64,000 nt of DNA, from contig CM046453.1 of the NCBI GenBank assembly GCA_025506515.1, positions 46,112,395 through 46,176,394 on the forward strand, given 5' to 3'. A program made the translations under genes and the position numbers. The DNA is from Flaveria trinervia. Lineage: Eukaryota; Streptophyta; Magnoliopsida; Asterales; Asteraceae. The notes under the pieces were generated by a model. It saw nothing but the letters and a program-made list of their open reading frames with translations. It did no database searches and had not been told where the DNA came from. Positions 9,781-21,992 of this stretch are shown here, one piece after another. Each line of letters opens with the position of its first letter. Within the stretch, counting starts at the first letter, position 1.

Positions 9781-11021
9781 GATAAGGTCCCTTATCAACT
9801 TCCATTACTTTGTCCAATACTACACAAAACTGAAATAGACTAACGTTGTACTTACATAAAAGAATTAACACTAAAATTTATACTAAGACATGTTTTTGTG
9901 TTTTGTGAGGGTTAATTCCTAAGATGTAACTCTAAGAAATAATTCTTCTGAGAGGGTAGCTTCAATATTTTAAACCATACACGGACCAATTCAAGCTGGA
10001 ATCATACAGGATATTCAAATTATTTGGGACAAGTTAGCTAAAACCTTTTATGCTCTTTCCTTGTATTTCATCTAGAGTCATTTAGCAAATTTAGGAAATC
10101 ATACTAGTACTATTAGGTCCCCACAATGATTTGAACTTTCAAGAATTGTGGCCACAGGGATTGTCGGTATACTTATCCTCTTAAATCCATACACAGACTT
10201 TCAACACAGTTGGGTGATCGTCTTAAGGTTTGTTTATTTCAACAAGCATTTGTGGATCCCACACTTATATGGTAATCAACATTCGTCAGGAGATTTTCGA
10301 GCGGTCTAGGGTAGAATTCAAAAAGAGACTATTCATAGAATTTTCAAAGAGAAGCCAATCCTCAGGTCAGTGCCATCGCATAGCAGAGAGGCGGCAAACA
10401 ACAATGAATTCTAGAATATATAGGTCATGCCTATCCTCAGGTCAGTGCCACCACACAGCAGAGAGGCACATAATCTGTCTTCTTGTTTGAGCAATTTTTC
10501 ATCTTTTAGCACAGATCTCACCAACAACCTAGGTTATCAGTTTGGTTGTATTTGCCTTTTTCATGTGCTTTTGCTAATGCTTTGGTCATACGCGCACTTT
10601 TGTGGAGTTTATTTTGCTCGTCATCCCTTATTGGAAACTTGTTGATTGTGTTAACCAGGGATAAAGCTTTACGCACAACTAGTCAAACATTTTAGTTTAA
10701 TCTTGAGATACCCAAAAAGGTCTGGTCATTTATTGTGTTGAATCTACCGATATATCAACTGTGGTCTAGCAACCCCTAGGTCTACTTTCTTTGTGTTACC
10801 ATAGTAGTAGCTAGCTTAACTATCATATTTCCTTTTATATTGCTCAGACTACATAGACTTGTACTTGACCTTTGCATCTTTTTCAATTTTGATTTTTAAA
10901 GTCCCAACTGGTTTGCATATGTGTACTATCATATTCCAAACATTAAATCGGTATCACACATACGATCTTATTTATTATCAGCTTGCCTCTACTTTTCCCT
11001 CATTTTTATTATTATTAGACC
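9781..11021. other. Non-coding spacer of element D
   Basis: No gene recognised. It contains a direct duplication of about 45 bp (10352-10397 and 10431-10476, core CCTCAGGTCAGTGCCA). Element F lacks this whole region by deletion. Short ORFs (10230-10645) have no recognisable features. Confidence 0.5.
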
Positions 11022-11037
11022 TATTCTCCCCCTAAAA
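11022..11037 (-). promoter_or_regulatory. Internal polypurine tract after pol (element D)
   Basis: Minus strand TTTTAGGGGGAGAATA, about 160 bp after the pol stop (11194-11196). The same sequence in the same position occurs in F (55773-55788), and a close version in A (21080-21093). Confidence 0.6.
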
Positions 11038-11193
11038 TTCTAAAACCACTATGTATTTGCGTTTTAGGATATTAATGGGCAAGGAAATAACCTAATTGTA
11101 TTTAACGAAATAACATTAAACAAAAACACGAGAATAAAATAAAAGAAAACAAAAAATTTAGAAATTTAAAGAAACTAGACTCGACGCATTGGA

Positions 11194-12480
11194 CTATACA
11201 TGGTCATCTTCAGGAATGACCTCACTTTTCTTTTTAACGCCATTGACTTCTAACAGATATAGAAAACGTGGTTTGTCAAAAGCCTTTGTATAGAGGTCAG
11301 CGCATTCAAAATCAGTGTTCATTTTTATTATATCGATTAAATTCTTTTCAAAACAATCATGTATGAAGTGATATTTGATTCTGATGTGTTGGTCTTAGGA
11401 TGTTGGACCGGGTTTTTAGTGACTGCAATTGCAGCAGAGTTATCAACAAAGATAGGAGTGGAAGTGAAATGCAAACCATAATCCCGCATTTGCTTTTGCA
11501 TCCATATGATTTGGGAACAGCAGCTTGCAGCAACAACGTTTTCGACTTCACAGGTTGATAGAGCAACCGAGGTCTGCTTCTTACACTGCCAGGTTACTAA
11601 TCTTCTCCCAAAGAACTAACACCCTGCTGATGTAGACTTGTAGTTCGTCTTCCAGTCATCGTAATACAAGTCACTATACGCTGTAAGTTCAAAGTCATCA
11701 TCATGAGGATACCACAACCCAAGTGGGTGTGCCTTTCAGATAACGAAATATCCTTTTGAGTCCAATTGGATGGTTCACCTTAGGCTTTGCCTAATATGAT
11801 GAGCATAAACATGTAGCATACATGATTTCAGGTCTTGAGGTAGTGAGATACATGAGAGATCCAATCATCCCTCGGTACACAGTGGCATCTACCAGATCAC
11901 CGTTCTCATCGGTTGCTACATCATGGTTTGTAGCCAATGGAGTGCCAGCTGTGGAAGCATTCTCCATATCAAACCAACTAAGAATATCTCCTACATACTT
12001 GGTCTGATGTAGGAAGATTCCTTTTGGTGTCTGATCCACCTGTAACCCGAGAAAGAACTTCATCTCCCCCATGGCACTCATCTCAATCTCCGCCTTCATT
12101 ACTGCTTCGAATTCTTTGCATAATTCTTCATTCTTTGAACCGAAGATTATGTCATCTACATAGATCTGTACTAGGAGTAAATCTCCATCTTTTTCTTTGA
12201 TAAACAGTGTGCAGTCAATGACTCCCCTGTGAAATCCATGTTTCACAAGATAAGTCGAGAGTTTCTCATACCAAGCCCGTGGAACTTGATGAAGCCCGTA
12301 TAGAGCCTTGTCAAGTTTGTAGACTCTATCATGATGATAAGGATCCTCAAATCCCTCGGGTTGACTAACATACACTGTTTCTCTGATCTCACCATGAAGG
12401 AATGCACTCTTCACATCAAGATGATAAACTTTGATTTTCATATAAGATGCATAGGCAACGAAGATGCGGATGGCTTCCAT
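11194..12480 (-). pseudogene. RT C-terminal half and RNase H of element D
   Basis: RT thumb/palm with the catalytic YVDD (codons at 12151-12162) and the LDVKSAFLHGE motif near 12430 are readable from 12480 to 11791. A nonsense change interrupts after the CLCS motif (Gln in F). RNase H follows at about 11700-11194 with shifts; ACTCG/STCE-type and AVTKNPVQHPKTK motifs are recognisable, and the stop after EDDH is at 11194-11196. Replicative enzyme by family, inactive here. F carries the same region at 54360-55641. Confidence 0.85.
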
Positions 12481-12568
12481 CCTTACACTCGTGCAAATAC
12501 TTCATTATAGTCGATACCCTCAACTTGTCGAAAACCTTGAACAACAAGCCGAGCCTTGTTTCTGATGA

Positions 12569-13465
12569 TCACTCCTGATCATCTTTCTTACATTTCAAAA
12601 CCCATTTGGTGCCAATGACTTTACGACCTTTAGGTCTATCCACTAGTGTCCATACACCTAACTTCTTAAACTGAAGGAGTTCTTCTTGCATGGCACTAAC
12701 CCAAGCCTCATCATTTAGTGTTTCACTCACATACTTTGGCTCAAACTGAGACACAAAGAAGCGGTGTGCACCGTCATGAAGGTATCCTTTTTCCATCACA
12801 GAGGCATAATCAGCTGGGTACAGCTGATTTCTAGTCTGAACCCCTGATCTCATATCTCCTATAACATTATCTAAAGGATGATAGACGTTTAGACGTGAGC
12901 CAAGGGTTGTCGGAACAACCACCTCAGAGTAAAGATTATCACCATTTGGTTCTGGATCTGAGGCAATAGGACTCTGAGGTTCTGAAGGTTCAAAAGTATC
13001 ACTAGCCGATATTTGTGAACTTGTGGTAGTCGGAACCTGTACATCATGGTTGATCTGATCATTTTTTTCATTTTCTTCATCAGAGGAAGAGTCACTCACA
13101 TCAACTACTCCCCTTGAGTTGGTAGGATCATGACTTGTTGAATCATGAGATGGTGTGTTCAAGACATCGTACATCATCTTGTTTGCCAAATCGTCTTTTG
13201 AAGAAGAAAGAGGTAAGTTGAAGGACTTGAAGAATCCATCATAGTCGAAGAAGTAAGCGGGCCCTTTTGTAGCAGGCGGTATGATATATCTCTGAACATC
13301 AACATTACACCACACCTCTACTTGACCCGTTGAGTTGTTGTAAACTCTCTTGTTCGGTATGTTGTATCCTAAGAAGATCCCTTCATCAAACTTCTCATTG
13401 AATATTCCTTCCTGTGTCTTTTTCAGCAGGGTGCACGGGGCGCCAAATGGCTTGAGATATTCCAA
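12569..13465 (-). pseudogene. Integrase C-terminus to RT N-terminus of element D
   Basis: A 298-codon open frame. It begins with the copia integrase C-terminal MEYLKPFG and GYNIPNKRVYN block, then an acidic Ser/Thr/Pro-rich linker, then the RT N-terminal block (ALNDEAWVSAMQEELLQF, GTKWVLKCK). It is shifted relative to both neighbours: a 1-bp class break near 12570 and another near 13470. F 53732-54463 is the closest relative, but F has an internal deletion in the integrase part. Confidence 0.85.
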
Positions 13466-13473
13466 GTTTTACG

Positions 13474-13938
13474 TCACTGTAATAACTCGTAGCATATTTT
13501 TTCATGGCGTTTTACTACCAGAACTCGATTGAGAGTATAATATGCGTTTGCCACTGCTTCATTCCAAAATTGGATAGGCAGTTTCGAGTCTGCCAGCATT
13601 GTCCATGACATCTCTATCAAGCTGCGGTTTTTCCGTTCAGCTATGCAGTTCATCTGAGGGGTATAAGCCCAGGTAAATTGATGCACAATTCCCTTTTCCT
13701 TGCAATAGTCCTCCATCCTCTGATTCTTAAACTCGGTTACGTTGTCTGAGCGCACCTGTCTTACATTCAGCTTGTATAGGGATTCCAGTGTAGTTACCAA
13801 TTCCTTGAAGGATTCAAATGTTTCTGATTTGGATTTCAGAAACATTACCCAAGAGAAACTTAAGTAGTCATTAGTAACTACATAGCAATACAAGTCGCCA
13901 GTGATGCTTCTTGTACTGACTGGACCAAACAGATCCAT
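13474..13938 (-). pseudogene. Integrase catalytic core of element D
   Basis: An rve-type core: first Asp in MDLFGPV (start near 13938), second Asp in RSDN (near 13745), Glu in the AERKNR motif (near 13640). Upstream (13939-14335) the GAG-pre-integrase zinc-binding part (cysteines of the CVACKKG type and the GHINPRKMNHL-like region) is readable in broken frames. Inactive because of shifts and substitutions. Confidence 0.85.
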
Positions 13939-14335
13939 GTGAAGGAGCTCAAAAGGAAGTTCTATAGAATGAAATTTTTTTCCTTATGAGATTTCTTCGT
14001 TTGTCTGCCCTTTTTGCATGCAACACAAAAATCCAGGAGTTGGAAGTTTTTGACATTTACTCCTCTCTCAAGATCATTCTGGATCAAGTGATTCATTTTC
14101 CTCGGATTTATGTGTCCCATTCTCCTATGCAGGAGATGGATTCCTTCTCAGTAGCTTTGGACAAGAAGCATTGGACTTCATGATCCGTTATGGAGGCCTT
14201 TCAGAGATCCAAGACATAAAGATCATTATATCTTGAAGCTGACATTAGGATCTGGTCCTCCAGGATCATGTACTCCTTCTTTAGAACGTAACACTTCTTG
14301 TTGTAAAAAACTACCTTGAATCCTTTATCACAGAT

Positions 14336-14596
14336 TTAAGAAATTGAAAGCAAGTTATTTTGTAATTGTTGGACATAGTTTACCATATCAAACTTAACTT
14401 TCTCATTTCCCACTTCTCCTTGGGTTGTGATATACCCACCTTTGTTTCCAGCAAATGAAACATGCCCTGCTTTAAATTTTCTAACATTTGATAAGAGAGC
14501 TCTGTTCCCTGTCATGTGCCTGGATGCTCCGCTATCTACAATCCATGTGTTAGTCTCAGCACTATAGCGAACACCCTGCACATTCAATGAAAACAT
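14336..14596 (-). pseudogene. Protease of element D
   Basis: An aspartic protease region with WIVDSGASRHMTG (near 14525) and a following beta-strand block. Gln to stop at 14333-14335 ends the frame; the sequence beyond matches F (ICDNGFKV). By family it processes Gag-Pol. Confidence 0.85.
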
Positions 14597-15243
14597 TAGT
14601 TTATGTTAGGAACCCAAGCCTTAACTGGCTTGGGTTTCCCTGAGGCATCACACATCATAAACTCAACCCATTGACCTTTTGAGGTTGAGGGAAGCTCAGA
14701 TTTCTGATTGTTCTTATTTTCGGACACTAAGGAGGGTTTTTATTTCCATAATCCAGATTTGTGTGAGGCCTGTTTGTGGTAAACAAACGACTGGCTGATG
14801 GATTGAACTTTAGATTCACTAGCACTTTTTGGAGGCGTCATAGAGTTCCTCTTAGACGATCCAGTTGTAGTTGCAGAAAGGTCAACTTTCCTCCTCGGTG
14901 TCCGGGAATAAGGACAATAAGATGCTATGTGACCATACTCTCCACAGTTATAGCAGGATCTGCTTTTAACTTGATGGTTTCTATTTTTTGGTGGAGATGC
15001 AGATGTCACACAATTGACCTTATTATGTTTGGATTGAGACACTTCTTTGTTAGATGTATGAGTTGGTTTTACAAACTTAATTGCTTTACCTGGTTTTACA
15101 TCTTTGATTTCTTGTTTACTTGGACTGTGACATGATGCACATGATTGATTAGTTTTTATAGTCCTTTTAGGTTCTTGTTTGACTTTGTTTGACTCTGACT
15201 TTAAACTAACCTTTTCAAATTCTTTTTCCAGGTTAACACAAGG
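14597..15243 (-). pseudogene. gag C-terminal part of element D
   Basis: A Lys-rich stretch, then an intact CCHC knuckle CYNCGEYGHIASYC (near 14930-14970), ending close to the conserved KPVKAWVPN block before protease. Homology with F (51660-52290) starts abruptly at 15243, where the sequence switches to fragment G on the opposite strand. Confidence 0.85.
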
Positions 15244-16925
15244 CATTCTTTGTTCGAAGGAATGATATATAGAACTGTGGAACTTGATAAGGATCAAGAT
15301 CCACAAGCCAATACACTTATGGTTGACACTAGCTATCAACAAGAGGTTGTTAATCATAATCAAGAGGTTGATCAATACACATAAAACGTTCTCAAATCTG
15401 GTAGAGTTAGTATTCCATCTAAAAGATATGAATATTCCAAGAATGGATGCTATGTGGTTGACCCCTGTAGCCTAACCATATACCCAGATGCTATGTCTAA
15501 TTTGGATTGGGGCAAATGGCTAGAAGCCATGAACGTAAGGATGCAATCCATGTATAACAACCAAGTTTGGGAATTGGTTGACCCTCCACTTAACTCCAAA
15601 CCGGTTGGATACAAGTGGGTTTTCAAGACGAAAATAGATATGCATGGAAACTTGAATACTTATAAGTCAAGACTTATAGCATAAGGTTTCATCAAACTCA
15701 ATTGGTTGATTATGATGAAACTCTTACGCCTGTGGCAATGCTAAAGTCGATTAGGATTTTATGTGCCAGAACTGCATGTTCTAAGTATGAGTTTTGGCAA
15801 ATGGATGTCAAAGCCGCTTTTCTTAATGGACATCTCGAAGAGACTGTTCATGTAGTTCAGCATGATGGTTTTGTCGATCCACGACATCCTAATAAAGTAT
15901 ACAAGTTAAAGTGATAAATCCGTGGGTTGAAACAAGCATCGAGAAGGTTGTGTATATATGAAAGTTAGTGGGAGCATAATTGTATTCTTAATGTTGTATG
16001 TTGATGACACACTACTATTTGGAAGTGATATTCCAACCTTGGAAGGTGTTGAAAGCTACCTTGGAATATGTTTTTCCATATAAGATCTCGTTTAAGCCGC
16101 CCATATTTTGGAATAAGGATCTATAAGAAGATCGAGGTGGTTGATAGGGTTATACCAAAGTGCATATATGATAAAATCTTGAAAAGGTTCAAGATGGAAA
16201 ACTCTTAGAAAGGTATGGTACCGATTCAAAGAGGGACAATGTTGAGTACATCTCAATGTCCAAGCTCATAGGATGAGCAAAATCAAATGAATGACATCCC
16301 ATACGCATCTGCTATAGGATCCATCATTTGTGTGATGATATGCACTAGACCGGACGAGTCATGCTTATTAAGTATGAAAAAGTAGATACCAATAGAAATA
16401 ACCATTGGATGGTTGTTAAAAGTATATTGAAATACCTTAGTAGGATTAAGGATATGTTTCTAATATACGAATCTATTGAACAGAAAGTCATTGTAAAGGG
16501 TTACACGGATGCAGGCTTCCAAAACTGATCGAGATGATTGTCGATCACAATTGGGGTATACTTCCATTATAAATGGAGGAGAAGTGTCCTTGAATGGTTC
16601 AAAGCAGGACACGGTAGCATTGATCACTACAAAAGCCAAAACATAGCCACTTCATTGGCAGCTTGGGAAGCTTCATTGGCAGTCTTTGGTAATTACGTGG
16701 GTGGGATTGCTCAAATCAAGGAACCCTGTACTCATCAAAAGACTAAGCACCTTGAGCGGAGATTCAACATCATAAGGGATGAAGTTGAAAAAGGGTAAAG
16801 ATATGTATTCATAAAGTTCGTAAAGATCAACACATTGCGGATCCAATCACGAAGCTCCTTGTAAGGTCAAAGTATGAGGGTCATACTTATGCCTTAGGAC
16901 TTCGATATCCTAGTGATTGGAATTG
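15244..16925 (+). pseudogene. RT and RNase H remnant of fragment G
   Basis: The RT N-terminal block (WGKWLEAMNVRMQSM, GYKWVFKTK) is open at 15454-15684. A stop follows SRLIA, then FWQMDVKAAFLNGHLEE at 15790-15850. Further on, YVDD-like LMLYVDDT is near 15992-16010. RNase H traces (GYTDAGF near 16500; HQKTKHLERR near 16735) end at about 16925. Many stops and shifts; old copy. Confidence 0.8.
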
Positions 16926-17686
16926 ATCTGTTTACCAGATAAAATATGGAACAATTGTAATATTTAACACTTTTATATATTTGAGTTATGTTCCCTTTTA
17001 GCATGTTTACATCCATGAATATGTTTATTATTCTAAATGTCCGTAGTTGGTCATATTTGTGGGAACAAATATGAATGTAAGACTATTATGAACATGGATT
17101 GGTAGATATTCATAAGGTATGAATATAGAGCAATTGGTTGCTAACAAGGTTCATAGATATTTGTGGGATGCAAATATTGGACTGACCCGCGTCTCAAATT
17201 TTACTACATAGAATCTCTTTGATTGATCATAAGTAATTTTGTGTAAAGGCGAATATCATTTGGTATCCTCTGACCTGAGATACATATGGGTTTTGATATT
17301 CACCAAATGTTACACCTTGAGTTAGTTCTTCATTGTTCTGAAATAATGGACAGTACATAAGGCTATGTTCAGGTGTGACACAAGGTGATTGTGAGAAACG
17401 TATGCAGTGAAGATAGGATTTGTTCCTCTTATTCGTTGAGAGCAAGATGTCTAAGGCCTGATTATGTTAAATCAACAAGGAATGATCATTCTATGTCCTG
17501 GATTTAACATGACATCTATAACAAAAGGATAAATGATTGATTCACCTAAATCATTTCAAGTTGGATACTTGAAGGGGATGATGTTATTAATGGCTCTAAG
17601 TCATGTGTATTAAGGCTAGTAAACCATTGTTAGGCGGTATTTACTGCTTGCATCAATCTTCAATGAATCTTGTGCAAGTAGGAGAT
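16926..17686 (+). other. 3' non-coding part and polypurine tract of fragment G
   Basis: No gene. It ends with GCAAGTAGGAGAT (to 17686), the purine tract typical of many non-Sirevirus plant copia elements, immediately before TGTTGGATTC. Confidence 0.65.
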
Positions 17687-18669
17687 TGTTGGATTCTTTA
17701 TGGCCAAGACACATAGAACATTGATGTGGTTAGTACGTTATGATCCAAGTCGGGTCATACCCAATAACAAGCTTAGCAAACACCAAATAATATTTAATTG
17801 ATGATATGATCATGCAATTAAATAAATACACCAACTTAGAAAATGGGTTTTCTAAATAAGTTGCATATGAGATTGAACAACTTATATGGATATTTTGTTC
17901 ATGGATGTTATTTGTAATGTTGTTTAAATTTGTTAAATAACATCAAATAATAGGAGTGTGTATATATGCTATATAATTAAAAGGTTAATTATATGTCTAT
18001 TTTTAATCAAACATTTTAACATTGATTAAATGTTTTGGGGGGAAAACCCCAAAAGTTTAAGGGGTTCGGCCGCCCCCTTTTGCACAAAAACTCCTCATGT
18101 TTTTTCTTTGGGGTCTTGAGAAAAACTCTCTCCAAGGATACACACACACACTCTATTTTCAGATATCGCTTTCTCAAACATGCAAAATGGTCACTAGAAC
18201 ATCAACTCTTCTTATGGAAGAAAGAGTTCAAAGCTGAAAAGGGTCCAACACCCTTGTTGGTTGTTCACGGCTGGAACAAGAGTTCAGTAGCTTCTTTGAC
18301 CCGATTTTGGTGCTCAAATCCTAACAAAGATGGTTTTTTCTTGGAGGCTTGTGGGTATGAATGCTTGAGGACTTCTACTCTTGAAGTCTTGGCCATTTTT
18401 CAGACACATTTCTGCCTTCTTTAAGTCAGTTTTGACAACATCCTGAAAGGTAGTATCATGGTATGATAATGTCACGATTTTGGGTGTTCTTGTTCATATT
18501 GTATGCTTGCTTTTCACATAATAAAGATCCTCTTGTTATGGGTTTGTTTGTTTACACATGATAATGGTAATTTTTCAAAAACTTTAACATGTTTAAAGTT
18601 GTATATGCCGCTGCGTTTTATATGTTTAAATGGTTAAACAAGATGTAAGTGGTCCTACAAACCCCTTCA
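17687..18669 (+). repeat. 3' LTR of fragment G
   Basis: Begins TGTTGGATTC after the polypurine tract and ends CCCCTTCA at about 18669 (an alternative CA end is 18659). TATA-like TATATATGC/CTATATAA motifs are near 17957-17980. A 129-codon ORF inside (18035-18424) has no recognisable features and is treated as chance. Confidence 0.7.
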
Positions 18670-18670
18670 A

Positions 18671-19232
18671 TATGAACTTGGAGTACGAACTTAGAGGCTT
18701 CTGGACGGCTAGGGTACGTCTGGAGTCGAAGTGGATTGAATGCTTACATTTTTCCACAAATTAGGTGGTATTTATAGCTTAGGGTTGCTCATTCGGGCGA
18801 CTGAACCATTAGCATGGTTCATTCGTGTGATTGAGCCATGCGGTTGATCCATTCACGTAACTGAGTGTTCAGTCGTGCGGCTGACTCAGACGCATGAAGT
18901 TGTTCAGGCGTATGAACTATTTAGGGGCATGGACACTCAGTCGCATGGCTATTCGGACGCATGACCACTGTTGGGGCGCATGGTCCAGTCGGACGGATGA
19001 GAACTTCACTTCACCAAATCTGAATGTATTCAATATTATAACATTATGCATAACAATTCAAACAATCACAAACCCATATAATGAAGTCAATATGCGTTAA
19101 ACAACTCATTAATGAAATATTAAACATTATAGACACAACCAAACATTTGTATTTCATTAAGTACCGAATAATTACATAAGTGTAAGACATATTACATTCA
19201 GTTCAGGATCTAGGTACATATATGTATCAACA
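18671..19232 (-). repeat. 5' LTR remnant of element D
   Basis: Matches 4581-5141 with few changes; the inner 165 bp (equivalent of 4416-4580) and the primer-binding site are missing. It keeps the CpG word cluster (about 18790-19010) and a TATAAATA on the minus strand near 18770. It is followed by the AATAA duplication of D. Confidence 0.9.
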
Positions 19233-19237
19233 AATAA

Positions 19238-19600
19238 ACCTAATTTGAATAATCTTCATTACAAACAAATTACCATTGTTGATAAATTTGGAAAACCCAA
19301 GACCATCTCGGCTTGGGTGGATATCTCAACTTAATTTTCTTGTTGTGCATGTACACCCACGAAGACCACTTAATACATGGTATGTGGATAGTGGGTGTAG
19401 CCATCATCTGACAGGCAATCCTACCTTGTTATAAGATTTTAAGTTAAAGGATGGAACACATGTCACCTTTGGTGGTGATGTAGGAGGAAAAATAACAGGA
19501 GAAGGAACAATATCAAATGGGATAATAAGCTTTGACAAAGTCAACTTTTGTTCATAGTTGAACTTTAATCTTTTAAGAAATTTAGTCTTTTAAATTTTTG
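19238..19600 (+). pseudogene. End of gag and protease of element A
   Basis: Resumes A after D. It carries a KPKTISAWV-type motif (near 19290-19315), then protease WYVDSGCSHHLTG (DSG at 19387-19395) and FGGDVGGKITGEG. Stops are present. The sequence jumps from the protease end directly to RNase H at about 19612, so integrase and RT are deleted. Confidence 0.85.
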
Positions 19601-19611
19601 GTCCCCGATTA

Positions 19612-19981
19612 GTCTCGTGGCAATGTAAGAAACAATCAAATTTCAACTGCAGAAGCTGAGTACATTGCTGCATCAGCAGGATGTTCTCAAATCCTCTGAT
19701 TGCAAAATCAACTACTAGATTATGAGTTCAATTTTCTTAAAACACCTATTTATATTGATAACAGTACTGCTATGTTCATTACTGCTAATCCTGTTCAACA
19801 TTCAAAAACAAAACATATCGAAATTCGATATCATTTTCTCAAAGATAACTCTGAAAAAGGGTTAATCATATTGATTCAAATTGCAATGGAAAAACAGTTG
19901 GGGGATCTATTTACTAAAGCCTTCCTACGAGGACGGTTTGAGTATTTAGTGGAGTCAATTGGTCTTATTAATCATATGTGA
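19612..19981 (+). pseudogene. RNase H C-terminal part of element A
   Basis: The STAEAEYIAAS motif (near 19645) is followed by NPVQHSKTKHIEIRYHF and LGDLFTKAFLRGRFEYL, then the stop at 19979-19981. The last 93 codons are open. Catalytic residues upstream were lost with the deletion. Confidence 0.85.
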
Positions 19982-21539
19982 ACTCTCTAAATCAAAAGAT
20001 CATCATAAGTTATCCTCTCAATGTTAATTGCGTGTTTGTATCTTGTGTGTGTGTTTTTTTTAGAAAAATCAAATACAAAAGTATAAATCAAAACTCCAAA
20101 AATAGAGTCTTTTTCTAATTGTCAGTTTAATTTTTAGAAAAGAATATGTTTATGCAATATGTGAGAAATGATAGTACATTAGTGAGATCAGTTGCATATT
20201 TCACTCATTAATAAAGTCTGACATGATCAGATATGATGTGTAGACAATATCATGCTACTATACTGAAAAAGTAAATTCTTATGATTACACTAAGTCTTTA
20301 TGCTTGTGTGTATTCATGTGAGTACTTTTGAGATGTATTGGCGTATCAGATTTATTGCTTGTTAAGTTACACCACTCATACCTGATGGTGATGTGATTAA
20401 TCATGAGATTTGTTACAAGCATCATATCACTTCTTTGTTATGAGTCATCATAGACCTGAAGTGCTGAGATATTCTTTGTTGTAAGTCATTAAAGACCTGG
20501 ATTTTTTATTTCATGCAAAATATGCTAATGTGCACAATCTATTCAAATGGAGAGTTAGAGCTGATCAAATGGTTTTCCATGATCATTCTCTATTCATTTA
20601 AGTAACATGAGCTCTGCTTATACTATGTTTCAGGTAATAAGTTGAGTATGTGTTCTTTCTTTCATGTCTTGATGATAGTTGAGCTCTCTAAGTCTCTGTA
20701 TGATTACATCATGTTATATCTAAATATACCCTAATCAATCCAAGAATTGAACAATTAAGTGAGTTGATATTTTGTCAAAAACATTCATTTTCTGTCCTTA
20801 GATCTTGTGTCTCCTTTGCTATGATATCACTAACCTGGAACACACTTGATTAGGATTTATTCATTGTCTATGACTATTCACATTTTTTTTATTTTAATGT
20901 GTTGATCTGCACTGATATGATCTCACTGCAGACATTAATTCTTTTCTTTATACTAGATTTTGATTCTGCTTTCATTTTGATTTTATGCATGTTTTCTGTG
21001 TGTGAAGGCAATGTAACAATGAGATGTGTGATCTTATTATGTTAACTTACGAAACTTCTAAGTTGTTCAAACATAAAAGTTTAGGGGGAGTAATAAATGG
21101 AAGAGTGTTTTCTCGGAAAATCAAAATCAAAGTCAAAATGTTGAATTGAAAGGATGATGCTATATGTTCAAAGTGTATGTGAGTTTGATAATGTAACTTT
21201 TGAAAATGATAATATGAACCTATATAAATTTGCAAGTGGAAATGCTTCTTTCAAAACTTGAAAAATAGATATTTGATTATGTTTTGAGACTAAAATGAAG
21301 GGAAAGATAAATTTTAAAAAGTTAAACAACAAGTGAAGAATTAAAATTGTTAAAAATCAAATTTGATTGTGCAAAATGTAAAAAGTTCAAATTTGAGGGA
21401 CTAAATGGTAAATTTTGGGAAATTCAAAAATATGCTTAAAATGTTTAAATATTAGTATGAAATATTACTAATATGTTTAAACAGTGTGCAAGTGAAGAAT
21501 TTTGAGAAACACAAGTGTAGGACTCATGAATGTCAACTC
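19982..21539 (+). other. Post-pol spacer of element A
   Basis: AT-rich, no gene recognised. An internal polypurine tract TTTAGGGGGAGTAA lies at 21080-21093, about 1.1 kb after pol and well before the terminal tract. Confidence 0.6.
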
Positions 21540-21900
21540 AGAGTCAACTCATGCGCCTAAATAGTGTTCATTCGTCTAAATAGGAGCATGGTGAACTTTC
21601 AGGAAATTATACAAGTGTTTGGGCGTTTTTCATATTCCCATGCGCCTAAACAGTTGCAATAAGTCCATGAGTTTAACCAAGTGTTTGGGCGTTTTACACA
21701 AACCCATGTGCCTAAACATTGATAATGAGTCTGAATTTAACCAAGTGTTAGACGTTTCAGGAACTTCGTGCGGCTGATTAGTGCAAATGCTCCTGAATAG
21801 TGCAAAAGCGCCTAAACAGTGCTTATGCGTCTGTACAGTGCTTATGCGTCTGTACAGTGCTCATGCAACTGACGCACAAACAGTGCTCATGCGTCTAAAA
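21540..21900 (+). repeat. Reiterated GCGCCTAAACAGTG words in element A
   Basis: About a dozen copies of words such as ATGCGCCTAAACAGTG, GTTTGGGCGTTTT and TGCGTCTGTACAGTGC, including an adjacent tandem pair near 21826-21858. They are directly upstream of the TATA site at 21907. Related words occur in the A leader and in element K. Confidence 0.75.
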
Positions 21901-21906
21901 TTTCAC

Positions 21907-21918
21907 TTAATATATATT
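21907..21918 (+). promoter_or_regulatory. Candidate internal TATA box, element A
   Basis: TTAATATATATTGA follows the word cluster and precedes, by about 75 bp, the ATG at 21993. This is the same order (words, TATA, short leader, ORF) as in D and B. Confidence 0.45.
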
Positions 21919-21992
21919 GAACACTTACACTTGTTTCTCATTCACACTCAAAAATTTTCCCAAAACCCAAACTCTCTGAAATATCAAAAACA

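Larger units (their letters stand above)
15244..18669 (+). mobile_element. Fragment G: 5'-truncated copia element inside the D 5' LTR
   Basis: A plus-strand copia remnant: RT (from 15244), RNase H, 3' non-coding region, polypurine tract and one LTR. The 5' LTR, gag, protease and integrase are absent. The right end abuts D's LTR within a base or two (18669/18671), as expected of insertion. The left end abuts D's gag, so a deletion removed the left part of G, D's remaining gag, its primer-binding site and about 165 bp of its LTR. Its LTR and polypurine tract differ from the Sirevirus-like elements, so it is another copia lineage. Confidence 0.75.
4416..19232 (-). mobile_element. Element D: reverse-strand Sirevirus-like copia element, nested in A
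   Basis: The 3' LTR lies at 4416-5141 and the 5' LTR remnant at 18671-19232. Direct 5 bp duplications AATAA flank it (4411-4415 and 19233-19237). Read on the minus strand the order is 5' LTR remnant, fragment G, gag C-terminus, protease, integrase, RT, RNase H, internal polypurine tract, long spacer with promoter, ORF2, ORF3, polypurine tract, 3' LTR. The primer-binding site, most of gag and about 165 bp of the 5' LTR are missing where fragment G lies. Closely related to element F, which keeps the gag but lost the internal promoter. Confidence 0.92.

Noticed and set aside
10230..10645. Plus-strand ORFs in the D spacer
   Set aside because: Partly produced by a 45 bp direct duplication; no similarity recognised and wrong strand for D.
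18035..18424. 129-codon ORF near 18 kb as a host gene
   Set aside because: It falls within the LTR of fragment G, with no recognisable domain or intron signals.
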